Below are positions 1 through 7,868 of a DNA stretch of 64,000 nt, piece after piece. The translations under genes were made by a program, and so were the position numbers. The DNA comes from Streptomyces galbus. GTDB taxonomy: Bacteria > Actinomycetota > Actinomycetes > Streptomycetales > Streptomycetaceae. The notes under the pieces were generated by a model. The model was not told where the DNA came from. It ran no database searches and worked only from the letters and a program-made list of their open reading frames with translations. Each line of letters begins with the position of its first letter. Position 1 is the first letter of the stretch. The stretch is taken from contig NZ_SZPR01000013.1 in NCBI RefSeq assembly GCF_005280195.1, positions 1 to 64,000 on the forward strand, read 5' to 3'.

Positions 1-16
1 GTCCCGGGACAACACA

Positions 17-56
17 CCTAGGCCGTGTACGGCGGTCGCCCGGGCGACGGCCTAGG
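17..56. repeat. Perfect 10-bp inverted repeat upstream of the first gene
   Basis: CCTAGGCCGT (17-26) and its exact complement ACGGCCTAGG (47-56) flank 20 nt. The inner GTCGCCCGGGCGAC (35-48) is itself a perfect palindrome that overlaps the right arm, so two alternative hairpins are possible. It lies 140 bp upstream of the first CDS. It could be the terminator of a gene left of the window or an operator; the sequence does not decide. Confidence 0.5.
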
Positions 57-194
57 CCGCTGGTCGCGGGCTCGGCGGCGTAGGGCGAAGGGCCCGCGCG
101 GGGCGGGTCCGCGGTCCGACGCGGCGGCGGTCGCGGCGTTCCTACGGTGACGGCACCGCCGAGGTGCGGCGGAACGGACGAGGGGACGGTCGTC

Positions 195-890
195 ATGCCG
201 GTCGCGATCATCACGGGGGCGTCGAAGGGGCTGGGGCGCGCGCTGGCCGAGGGGCTGGCCGCGCGGGGCTGGGACCTGGTGCTGGACGCCAGGACGGCGC
301 GGGAACTGGAGGAGGCGGCGGCGGCCCTCGCCGGGCACGGCACGCGCGTGGCGGCGCTGCCGGGGGACGTGACGGACGCCGCGCACCGCGGGGAGCTGGT
401 GGACGCGGCCCGGCGGCTCGGCGGGCCGGACCTGGTGGTGCACAACGCGAGCGCGCTCGGCGCCGAGCCGCTGGTCCCGCTGGCGCGGCTGCCGCTGGAC
501 GGGCTGCGCCGGGCGCTGGAGGTGAACGTGGTGGCGGCGCTGGGGCTGGTGCAGGAGGCGCTGCCGCTGCTGCGGGCGTCCGCGGCCGGCGCGGTCGTCG
601 TGGTGAGCTCGGACGCGGCGGTGGAGGCGTACGGCACGTGGGGCGGGTACGGGGCGTCGAAGGCGGCGGTGGACCACCTGGCGGCCGTGCTGGCCGTGGA
701 GGAGCCGCAACTGCGGGTGTGGGCGGTGGACCCCGGGGACATGGCCACGGACCTGTACGCGGCGGCCGTGCCCGACGACGGCGCGCCACGGCCCGAGCCG
801 GCCGCGGTGGTGCCGGGGTTCCTGCGGCTGCTGGACGAGCGGCCGGCGAGCGGCCGCTACGGCGCGCCGGCTCTGGTGGAGGGGCGATGA
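195..890 (+). CDS. SDR family NAD(P)-dependent oxidoreductase
   Basis: Classical short-chain dehydrogenase of 231 residues. The N-terminal nucleotide-binding motif TGASKGLG, the NVVAAL segment and the catalytic Ser plus YGASK (YxxxK) are all present, so it should be an active NAD(P)(H)-dependent oxidoreductase; the substrate is unknown. ATG 195 is chosen because GAGGGGACGG lies just upstream and the beta-alpha-beta fold starts immediately after it; an ATG-less extension to GTG 147 is possible in frame but adds no fold. Its stop overlaps the start of the next gene (ATGA), so the two are translationally coupled. Confidence 0.9.
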   Translation: MPVAIITGASKGLGRALAEGLAARGWDLVLDARTARELEEAAAALAGHGTRVAALPGDVTDAAHRGELVDAARRLGGPDLVVHNASALGAEPLVPLARLPLDGLRRALEVNVVAALGLVQEALPLLRASAAGAVVVVSSDAAVEAYGTWGGYGASKAAVDHLAAVLAVEEPQLRVWAVDPGDMATDLYAAAVPDDGAPRPEPAAVVPGFLRLLDERPASGRYGAPALVEGR

Positions 891-2056
891 CGGCGGCGCT
901 GCGGGTGCCCCGGGAACTGTCCGCGCGCGTGCCCGCGGAGCAGCGCGGGCCGGGGCTGGGCCGGGACGACGTGCGGCTGCTGGTGTCGCGCGGGACGCGG
1001 GTGACGCACCACGCGTTCCGGGAGTTGCCGCATCTGCTGCGGGCCGGGGACGTGCTGGTGGTGAACACCTCGTGCACGCTGGCCGCCGCCGTGGACGGGT
1101 GGGCCGGGGACGCGCGCGTGGTGGTGCACTTCTCCACGCGCGGGGACGACGGGCGGTGGGCCGTCGAGCTGCGGGACCCGGACGGGAGAGGAACCACGCG
1201 CGCGCGTGCGGGAGGCCCCGCGGGCACGCGGGTGCGGCTGCCGGGGGCCGTGCTGGTCCTGGAGGAGCCGCTGAGCGGGCGGGGTGAGCGGCTGTGGTGG
1301 GCGCGGGTGTCCGTGCCGGACGCCCCCGCGCGGACGCCCGGGCGGGGGTCCGCGCGGACCGCTCCCGCGCGCGGGGCCGTGGCCGACGTCCCGGCGCTGC
1401 TGCGGGAGCACGGGCGGCCCATCCGCTACTCCTACACGGAGCGGGACCAGCCGCTGTCGGTGTACCAGACGGTGTTCGCGCTGCCCGCGCCGGACGGTTC
1501 GGGCAGCGCGGAGATGCCGAGTGCCGCGCGTCCCTTCACGGCGGGGCTGGTGACGGAGCTGGTGAGCCGGGGCGTGCAGTTCGCGCCGGTCACGCTGCAC
1601 ACGGGGGTGGCGTCGGCGGAGGCGCACGAGCCGCCGTACCCGGAGCGGTTCTCGGTGCCGGAGGCGTCGGCGCGGCTGGTCAACGCGGCGCGGGCCGGGG
1701 GCGGCCGGGTGATCGCCGTGGGGACGACCGCGGTGCGGGCGCTTGAGTCGGCGGCCGGCGCGGACGGCGTGGTGCGCGCGCGGGAGGGGTGGACGGACCT
1801 CGTGGTGACGCCGCAGCGCGGGGTGCGGGTGGTGGACGGGCTGCTGACCGGGCTGCACGAGCCGGAGGCCTCACACCTGCTGATGCTGCGGGCGGTCGCG
1901 GGGCGGGCGGTGGTGGAGCGCAGTTACGAGGAGGCGCTGAACGGGCGCTACCTGTGGCACGAGTTCGGGGACGTCCATCTGCTGCTGCCCGGAAAAGACC
2001 TCACGCACGGCATTGCGTCAGCAACTCTTGGTGAGAACGCTGTGTCCGCGGTGTGA
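887..2056 (+). CDS. QueA-like S-adenosylmethionine:tRNA ribosyltransferase-isomerase family protein
   Basis: A 389-residue protein with recognisable QueA landmarks: PLSVYQTVFA (QueA usually has ERYQTVYA), HTGVAS...HEPPYPERFSVPE, GTTAVRALES, and a C-terminal VVDGLLTGLHEPEASHLL plus YLWHEFGDVHLLLPG. QueA transfers the ribosyl moiety of SAM to preQ1-tRNA in queuosine synthesis. Several family motifs are only loosely kept and no other que genes are nearby, so a diverged or repurposed member is likely. It starts at ATG 887, overlapping the SDR stop by 4 nt, which suggests the two proteins act together. Confidence 0.8.
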   Translation: MTAALRVPRELSARVPAEQRGPGLGRDDVRLLVSRGTRVTHHAFRELPHLLRAGDVLVVNTSCTLAAAVDGWAGDARVVVHFSTRGDDGRWAVELRDPDGRGTTRARAGGPAGTRVRLPGAVLVLEEPLSGRGERLWWARVSVPDAPARTPGRGSARTAPARGAVADVPALLREHGRPIRYSYTERDQPLSVYQTVFALPAPDGSGSAEMPSAARPFTAGLVTELVSRGVQFAPVTLHTGVASAEAHEPPYPERFSVPEASARLVNAARAGGGRVIAVGTTAVRALESAAGADGVVRAREGWTDLVVTPQRGVRVVDGLLTGLHEPEASHLLMLRAVAGRAVVERSYEEALNGRYLWHEFGDVHLLLPGKDLTHGIASATLGENAVSAV

Positions 2057-2234
2057 GCCCGCACATAGGGCCCACATCACGTACGAAGGACATTAGGAGA
2101 CATACGGATTCGCCGCGAGCGGGGCAGACGGCATGGTCTGTCCCGTTTTGCCCTTACCTGATCCACTAGCCGGCATCGTAGGTCACACCTTTGCCTGGCG
2201 ATTTTGCGGCCGCTAAGAATTGCTCTCGTCGCTC

Positions 2235-2262
2235 AGCGCCGCGGGGTTTTCCCCGCGGCGCT
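2235..2262 (+). promoter_or_regulatory. Strong 12-bp hairpin in the leader of the transglycosylase gene
   Basis: AGCGCCGCGGGG (2235-2246), loop TTTT, then the exact complement (2251-2262), 74 nt upstream of the ATG. There is no U-tract after it. It could end readthrough from the queA-like gene 180 bp upstream, or be a 5'-UTR stabiliser or attenuator of the downstream gene. No known riboswitch consensus is seen around it. Confidence 0.5.
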
Positions 2263-2335
2263 CGTGCCGAAACGCAGCCTTGTCCCCCTCGGCCGCCGAG
2301 CGACCTCCGCGCTATTCGAAGAGGTCCATCCCGCC

Positions 2336-3070
2336 ATGCCCAAGAACACCCACAAGATCGCGCTCGCCGGTGTCGCCACGCTCGGCGCCGCCGCCGTCGC
2401 CTTCACGGTGGTCCCGGCCGACGCGCAGACGACCACCCGCGAGGCCGCCGCGTCGACCCGTGTGGCGTACAGCTCCGAGCAGCTCGCCGGCGTCAAGGCC
2501 GACATCACCGACCAGCTCGCCGGCAGCAGCGTGAAGATCGACGCCATCGAGGCGAAGAAGAAGGCCGCCGCGGCCGCCGCCAAGAAGGCCGCAGCAGCGA
2601 AGAAGGCCGCCGCCGCGAAGAAGGCGGCCGCCGCGGCCGCCAAGAAGGCAGCGGCGAAGAAGGCCGCCGCCGCCCACAAGGCCAAGGCCAAGGCCGCGAG
2701 CCGCTCCGCGAAGCGCCCGCACGTCGAGCAGGTCGCCGCCAAGACGTACAGCAACAACCTCGACGGCTGGATCCGCAAGTCCCTGGACATCATGAAGTCC
2801 AAGGGCATCCCGGGCAGCTACAGCGGCCTGCACCGCAACATCATGCGTGAGTCCTCGGGCAACCCGTACGCGATCAACGACTGGGACATCAACGCCATCA
2901 ACGGCATCCCGTCGAAGGGTCTGCTGCAGGTGATCCCGCCGACGTTCGCCACGTACCACGTGGCCGGCACGTCCTGGAACATCTACGACCCGGTCGCCAA
3001 CATCACGGCCGCCGCCAACTACGCGGCGCACCGCTACGGCTCGATCGACAACGTGAACAGCGCCTACTGA
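2336..3070 (+). CDS. Secreted lytic transglycosylase (SLT domain) with Ala/Lys-rich linker
   Basis: 244 residues. A Sec signal peptide (positively charged start, hydrophobic stretch, likely cleavage after PADA near residue 30) is followed by a charged segment, then about 65 residues made almost only of Ala and Lys (runs of AAAKKAAA). The C-terminal SLT-like domain (about residues 135-244) has the catalytic-type MRESSGNPYA and the GLLQVIPPTF motif of soluble lytic transglycosylases. It should cleave peptidoglycan glycan strands outside the membrane. The Ala/Lys tract is probably an extended cationic wall- or teichoic acid-binding spacer. GAAGAGG precedes the ATG; an in-frame upstream extension would hide the signal peptide and was rejected. 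Monocistronic, with a terminator directly behind it. Confidence 0.9.
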   Translation: MPKNTHKIALAGVATLGAAAVAFTVVPADAQTTTREAAASTRVAYSSEQLAGVKADITDQLAGSSVKIDAIEAKKKAAAAAAKKAAAAKKAAAAKKAAAAAAKKAAAKKAAAAHKAKAKAASRSAKRPHVEQVAAKTYSNNLDGWIRKSLDIMKSKGIPGSYSGLHRNIMRESSGNPYAINDWDINAINGIPSKGLLQVIPPTFATYHVAGTSWNIYDPVANITAAANYAAHRYGSIDNVNSAY

Positions 3071-3088
3071 CCGGCGCCCCCGCACACC

Positions 3089-3124
3089 GAAGGGCGGCCC
3101 CCACCTGACCGGGGGCCGCCCTTC
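3089..3124. terminator. Bidirectional terminator between convergent genes
   Basis: Perfect 14-bp stem GAAGGGCGGCCCCC / GGGGGCCGCCCTTC with an 8-nt loop. It lies 19 bp after the transglycosylase stop and 35 bp from the end of the converging ABC transporter gene, so it can serve both. Confidence 0.85.
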
Positions 3125-3158
3125 GGGGTCGTCCGGGAGCCCGGCTCCCGCATGAGCC

Positions 3159-5702
3159 CTACTTGCGCATGACCTCGGGCTCGTGGCGGCGCAGGAAGCG
3201 GGCCACGAAGAAGCCGCAGACCACGCCGAGGGCGAGCAGGGCGGCCATGTCCAGGCCCCAGGCCCCGGCCGTGTGGTCCCACAGCGGGTCGGTGTCGCCG
3301 GCCGTCTCCGGCGGGCTGATCCGGTTGAAGTCCAGCGTGGCGCCCGCGGCGGCGACCGCCCAGCGCGAGGGCATCAGGTACGAGAACTCGTTGACGCCGA
3401 TCGAGCCGTGCAGGGTGAACAGGCAGCCGGTGAAGACGACCTGGATGATCGCGAACATCACCAGCAGCGGCATCGTCTTCTCCGCGGTCTTCACCAGCGA
3501 GGAGATGATCAGGCCGAACATCATCGAGGTGAAGCCCAGCGCCATGATCGGGACGGAGAGTTCGAGCATCGTGGCGCCGCCGAGGACGAGGCCCTTCTCG
3601 GGGATCTCCCGGCTGGAGAAGCCGATGACGCCGACCAGCAGGCCCTGCAGCACGGTGATCATGCCGAGCACGAACACCTTCGACATCAGGTACGCCGAGC
3701 GCGACAGGCCGGTCGCCCGCTCCCGCTCGTAGATGACCCGTTCCTTGATCAGCTCGCGGACCGAGTTGGCGGCCCCCGCGAAGCAGGCGCCCACCGCGAG
3801 GATCAGCAGGACCGTGGTGGCCGTGCCGTTGGGGATGATCCGGCCGGTGTTCGGGTTCGCCGGGTTGGGCAGCAGGCCCTTGTCGGAATCGATCAGCAGG
3901 CTCACCGCGCCGAGCACCGCCGGCAGGATCACCATCAGGCCGAGGAAGCCCTTGTCGGACGCGATCACCGAGACGTAGCGGCGCACCAGCGTGAGGAACT
4001 GGCTCAGCCAGCCCTGCGGCTTCGGCGGCTTCATCGCCTGCATCGGCGGCACCTGTACGGCCTGCGGCGCGACCGCGTCGAGGTCCGCGGCGTACATCTG
4101 GTAGTGCTGCGAGCCCTTCCAGCGGCCCGCCCAGTCGTAGTCCCGGTAGTTCTCGAAGGCGGAGAAGACGTCGGCCCAGGTGTCGTAGCCGAAGAAGTTC
4201 AGCGCCTCCTCGGGCGGCCCGAAGTAGGCGACCGCGCCGCCCGGCGCCATCACCAGGAGCTTGTCGCACAGCGCCAGCTCGGCCACGGAGTGGGTCACCA
4301 CGAGGACCGTGCGGCCGTCGTCGGCGAGGCCACGCAGCAACTGCATGACGTCACGGTCCATGCCCGGGTCGAGGCCGGACGTGGGCTCGTCGAGGAAGAT
4401 CAGCGACGGCTTGGTCAGCAGCTCCAGGGCCACCGAGACGCGCTTGCGCTGGCCGCCGGAGAGCGAGGTGACCTTCTTGTCCTTGTGGATGTCGAGCTTG
4501 AGCTCGCGCAGCACCTCGTCGATGCGGGCGCTGCGCTCGGCGCCCGTGGTGTCGGCCGGGAAGCGCAGCTTGGCCGCGTACTTCAGGGCCTTCTTGACGG
4601 TCAGCTCCTTGTGCAGGATGTCGTCCTGCGGGACCAGACCGATGCGCTGGCGCAGCTCGGCGAACTGCTTGTACAGGTTGCGGTTGTCGTAGAGGACCTC
4701 GCCCTGGTCGGCGGGCCGGTACCCGGTGAGCGCCTTCAGCAGCGTCGACTTGCCGGAACCGGACGGGCCGATGACCGCGACCAGCGACTTCTCCGGGACG
4801 CCGAACGAGACGTCCTTCAGGATCTGCTTCCCGCCGTCGACCGTGACGGTCAGGTGGCGGGCGGAGAAGGAGACCTCACCGGTGTCGACGAACTCCTCGA
4901 GCCGGTCGCCCACGATGCGGAACGTCGAGTGGCCGACGCCGACGACGTCCGTCGGGCCGAGCACCTGCGTGCCGCCCTTGGGGATCGGCTGGCCGTTGAC
5001 GTACGTGCCGTTGTGCGAGCCCAGGTCGCGGATCTCCATGCGGCCGTCGGGCGTCGCGTGGAACTCGGCGTGGTTGCGCGAGACCTGCAGGTCGGAGACG
5101 ACCAGGTCGTTCTCCAGGGCACGGCCGATGCGCATCACGCGGCCCAGCGAGAACTGGTGGAACGTGGTGGGGCTGCGGTCGCCGTGCACCGGCGGCGCCC
5201 CCGCGGCACCACCGGGGACCTTCTGCGCGAACTGCTCCCCCGGACCCGGCTGTTGCGGGATGTGCGAGGCGGGCGGCGCCTGGTGCGGCTGCTGCCAGCC
5301 CGGCTGCGGGGCCTGCTGCGGCGGTGCCTGCTGCGCCCAGCCCGGGTTCGCGCCCTGCGCCGCGTACGGCTGCTGCACCTGCGGCGCCGGTACGGCGGCC
5401 GCGGCGGTGAGGTTCAGGCGGGGGCCGTCGGTCGCGTTGCCCAGGTGCAACACCGTGCCCGGGCCCAGCTCCAGCCGCTGGACGCGCTGTCCCTGCGCGT
5501 ACGTGCCGTTGGTGCTGCCGTGGTCCTCGATGACCCAGCCGCGGCCGTCGAAGCTGACCGTGGCGTGACGCCAGGAGACCCTGGCGTCGTCGAAGACGAT
5601 GTCGCCCTGCGGATCACGTCCGAGGGTGTAGGCCCTGGACGGATCGAGCGTCCAGGTACGTCCGTTTGATTCCAGTACGAGTTCCGGCACTCCATGCCCC
5701 AC
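3159..5702 (-). CDS. ABC-2 type exporter, FHA-FHA-ATPase-permease fusion
   Basis: 847 residues. FHA domain 1 (about 5-90, GRDPQGDIVFDD ... SWRHA ... GSTNGTYAQG), a Pro/Gln/Ala-rich linker (about 105-165), FHA domain 2 (about 180-260, GRALENDLVVSD ... SRNHAEF ... GSHNGTYVNG), an ABC ATPase (Walker A GPSGSGKST, signature LSGGQRKRVS, Walker B LIFLDEP), then an ABC-2 permease with six or so membrane segments at the C-terminus. FHA domains bind phosphothreonine, so the exporter is expected to be gated or recruited by Ser/Thr kinase signalling, as for the mycobacterial Rv1747 type. The substrate is unknown. GTG 5702 has GGGGGA about 7 nt upstream; GTG 5690 is an alternative start. A single gene, divergent from the streptophobe gene. 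Confidence 0.93.
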   Translation of the reverse strand: MGHGVPELVLESNGRTWTLDPSRAYTLGRDPQGDIVFDDARVSWRHATVSFDGRGWVIEDHGSTNGTYAQGQRVQRLELGPGTVLHLGNATDGPRLNLTAAAAVPAPQVQQPYAAQGANPGWAQQAPPQQAPQPGWQQPHQAPPASHIPQQPGPGEQFAQKVPGGAAGAPPVHGDRSPTTFHQFSLGRVMRIGRALENDLVVSDLQVSRNHAEFHATPDGRMEIRDLGSHNGTYVNGQPIPKGGTQVLGPTDVVGVGHSTFRIVGDRLEEFVDTGEVSFSARHLTVTVDGGKQILKDVSFGVPEKSLVAVIGPSGSGKSTLLKALTGYRPADQGEVLYDNRNLYKQFAELRQRIGLVPQDDILHKELTVKKALKYAAKLRFPADTTGAERSARIDEVLRELKLDIHKDKKVTSLSGGQRKRVSVALELLTKPSLIFLDEPTSGLDPGMDRDVMQLLRGLADDGRTVLVVTHSVAELALCDKLLVMAPGGAVAYFGPPEEALNFFGYDTWADVFSAFENYRDYDWAGRWKGSQHYQMYAADLDAVAPQAVQVPPMQAMKPPKPQGWLSQFLTLVRRYVSVIASDKGFLGLMVILPAVLGAVSLLIDSDKGLLPNPANPNTGRIIPNGTATTVLLILAVGACFAGAANSVRELIKERVIYERERATGLSRSAYLMSKVFVLGMITVLQGLLVGVIGFSSREIPEKGLVLGGATMLELSVPIMALGFTSMMFGLIISSLVKTAEKTMPLLVMFAIIQVVFTGCLFTLHGSIGVNEFSYLMPSRWAVAAAGATLDFNRISPPETAGDTDPLWDHTAGAWGLDMAALLALGVVCGFFVARFLRRHEPEVMRK

Positions 5703-5735
5703 TGAGTTGTCCCCCGATTTGCCCCCGTCGCGGGG

Positions 5736-5764
5736 AGTCTAGGGATGTCGAACATCGGGGGGAA
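5736..5764 (-). promoter_or_regulatory. Possible promoter with palindromic operator for the FHA-ABC exporter
   Basis: On the minus strand a -10-like TAGACT (5741-5736) is preceded at 17 bp by TTCCCC (5764-5759), a poor -35. In the spacer lies the perfect palindrome GATGT-CGA-ACATC (5744-5756), well placed for a repressor. The predicted start is about 27 nt before the GTG. The -10 and palindrome are seen; the function is inferred. Confidence 0.35.
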
Positions 5765-5947
5765 CTATTTCAGGAGTGGCCCTCTGACCGAAAGTCGGGC
5801 CTTGCGAACCAAGTCCGCCGTCGCGTCGGCCGTTTCCGTTGACGGGGTGGAAACCTGCCCGGAGAGTGGTAAACGCACGCGAGGGGGACACGGGCGGCCG
5901 TACCGCACCGGAGTGCGCCGCCCCGCGTCGCGGATCGGGGGGTCTGC

Positions 5948-7729
5948 ATGGGTGCCGGGACGGATGCCGGGACGGCCGGGAACGCGCGCCGCCCCCGGGG
6001 TGTGCCGTGGGGGGACGTGGTGCTGTCCGCGATCGCCGCGGTGAGCTGGGCGTTGATCGGGATGGCGGGCACGGCGGCGCTGGGGCTGCACCTGCTGGAG
6101 GCCGACGCGGAGGGCTCGTCGGGCCCGATGACGGCGGCCGTGGTGGCGCTGGGGGCCGGGGGTTCGGTGACGCCGTCGGGGGACGTGTCCGCGTTCGGGC
6201 TGTCCGACGCGCGCACGGCCACGGCCATCGAGATCACGCCACTCGGGGTCGGCCTGGTCGGGGCACTGCTGCTGTCGTGGTTCTTCCTGCGGTCCCTGCG
6301 CGCGGCCGGTGCGGTGATCACGCCGGTCGAACTCCTGGCCCGCGCGGGCGCGGTGGTCGCGTTGTTCGTGGCGGTGCTCGGCGGACTGGCGTGGGCGGGG
6401 CACGACGTCGTCACGCTCGACGGCGGCTCGCTCGGGCTCGACGACCTGCCCGGCGGGAGCGGGCGGACCGGGGTGACCCTCCCCGGCGTCGGGGACATCG
6501 GGGGCCTGCTGCCGGACCGGCTCGGCGATCTGGTGGACGCGAAGGCGGCCGTCGGCTTCACGGTGGACACCGCGCCGACGCTGCTCGGCGGGCTGGGCTG
6601 GTCGGCCGGGGTGCTGCTGATGGCCCTGCTGGCCTCGCGCCGCACACCACTGCCGCGCGGCTGGGAGGCCGTGCACCGGGTGGTGCGGCCGGCGGTGTCC
6701 GCCCTGGTCACCGTCGGGCTGACGGCGGTCCTGGCCGGTCTCGCCGCGGCGGCCTGGGCGGCGGTCGGCGACGCGCACCCGAAGCGGATCGCGGGCGCCG
6801 CGCTGCTGGGGGCGCCCAACGGGGTGTGGCTCGGGGTCGACGTCGGCCTGCTCGTGCCCTTCGACGGGCGGGCGTCCGGCGCCCTGACGAAGGTGCTGCC
6901 CGATCCGCTGGACGACCTGCTGGGTGCGGGCGGGGACCGGCCGGTGACGCTGGCCCGGCTGGCCGAACTGGACGGCCGTGTGTGGCTGTTGGGGGTCGCG
7001 GCGGCCCTGATGATGCTGCTGGCGGGGGTGTTGGTGGGGGTACGGACACCGGTGGGGGGTGCCGGCCTGGGTGCGCGGGGAGTTGGCGCGGGGGCCGGGC
7101 CTGGCGGTGACGGCGGCCCCGTCCGGGTCGGCGGTTTCGTGGGGCGCTGCGCGCTGCGGCTCGGGGTCGCCACGGCCGTGGCGCTTCCGCTGCTGGCCTG
7201 GCTGACGGAGGTGTCGGCGGACGCGTCGCTGTCGGTGCTGGGCTTCGACGCCTTCGGTGCGGGGATCGAGCTGCGGGGGCGCCTCGGCATGGCACTGGTC
7301 TGCGGGGCGCTGTGGGGCGCGGGTGCGGGGGCGGCCGGGGGCTGGCTGGCGTGGGTGTGCGGGGCGGCGGGGGTGCGGGCGGTGCCCGTGGAGGCGGGGA
7401 CGGGTGGGGTGCGGCGGGAGGCGGCCGTCTCCCCGGGTGCGGGCGCGGGTCCCTACGCGCCGGGTGCGCCGTACCGGCCGCCGAACCCGGGGACGAATCC
7501 GTACCTGCGGCTTCCGGAGGAGGTGCGGGAACCACGGGGCCGCGAGCCGGAGCCGGAGGATGCCGTGCCACCGCCCGCCGGGGACACGTCGGGTGCGCCG
7601 ACGGTCGCGGGGCCCCTCGGGCCGCCGCCGGCGAGGAAGAACCGGGCCCGGTGGGGCGACGGTCCGCCACCGCCGCCCCCTCCCCCGCCGGTGGGCCCGC
7701 CGAAGCGGCCGAAGGGGCCGAGGGGGTAG
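5948..7729 (+). CDS. Streptophobe family multi-pass membrane protein
   Basis: 593 residues with about ten hydrophobic segments (e.g. residues 20-55, 95-115, 125-150, 215-240, 255-285, 355-385, and 410-440) and a cytoplasmic-type Pro-rich C-tail ending in PPPPPPPVGPPKRPKGP. This matches the Streptomyces-specific 'streptophobe' membrane family; no biochemical role is known to me. A short N-terminal tail PRGVPWGDV precedes the first helix, as is typical of the family. ATG 5948 has GGGGGG at a suitable distance. It shares its 245-bp upstream region with the divergent FHA-ABC exporter, so co-regulation is possible. The Pro-rich tail could bind a partner protein, but this is inference. Confidence 0.8.
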   Translation: MGAGTDAGTAGNARRPRGVPWGDVVLSAIAAVSWALIGMAGTAALGLHLLEADAEGSSGPMTAAVVALGAGGSVTPSGDVSAFGLSDARTATAIEITPLGVGLVGALLLSWFFLRSLRAAGAVITPVELLARAGAVVALFVAVLGGLAWAGHDVVTLDGGSLGLDDLPGGSGRTGVTLPGVGDIGGLLPDRLGDLVDAKAAVGFTVDTAPTLLGGLGWSAGVLLMALLASRRTPLPRGWEAVHRVVRPAVSALVTVGLTAVLAGLAAAAWAAVGDAHPKRIAGAALLGAPNGVWLGVDVGLLVPFDGRASGALTKVLPDPLDDLLGAGGDRPVTLARLAELDGRVWLLGVAAALMMLLAGVLVGVRTPVGGAGLGARGVGAGAGPGGDGGPVRVGGFVGRCALRLGVATAVALPLLAWLTEVSADASLSVLGFDAFGAGIELRGRLGMALVCGALWGAGAGAAGGWLAWVCGAAGVRAVPVEAGTGGVRREAAVSPGAGAGPYAPGAPYRPPNPGTNPYLRLPEEVREPRGREPEPEDAVPPPAGDTSGAPTVAGPLGPPPARKNRARWGDGPPPPPPPPPVGPPKRPKGPRG

Positions 7730-7853
7730 CGGGCGGCGAGGGACGGTGCCCCGTCGGCCGGACCACGTCCGTCGTTCTGTGGCCACCTCCCCGTCGCCCA
7801 CTGTTGCGTGTCCGCCAGGCGGACCTGGGCGGCGGGGGGCACCGGGTGCCGGA

Positions 7854-7859
7854 TACGGT
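7854..7859 (+). promoter_or_regulatory. Likely -10 element giving a near-leaderless serB transcript
   Basis: TACGGT sits 9 nt before the serB ATG at 7869, so transcription should start at or a few bases before the start codon. No ribosome binding site is seen before the ATG, which fits. No good -35 is visible. Confidence 0.35.
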
Positions 7860-7868
7860 GGTCACACC

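Noticed and set aside
2057..2335. c-di-AMP (ydaO-type) riboswitch upstream of the transglycosylase gene
   Set aside because: Such riboswitches are common before cell-wall hydrolase genes in Streptomyces, but the conserved motifs of that aptamer are not present; only one simple hairpin is seen.
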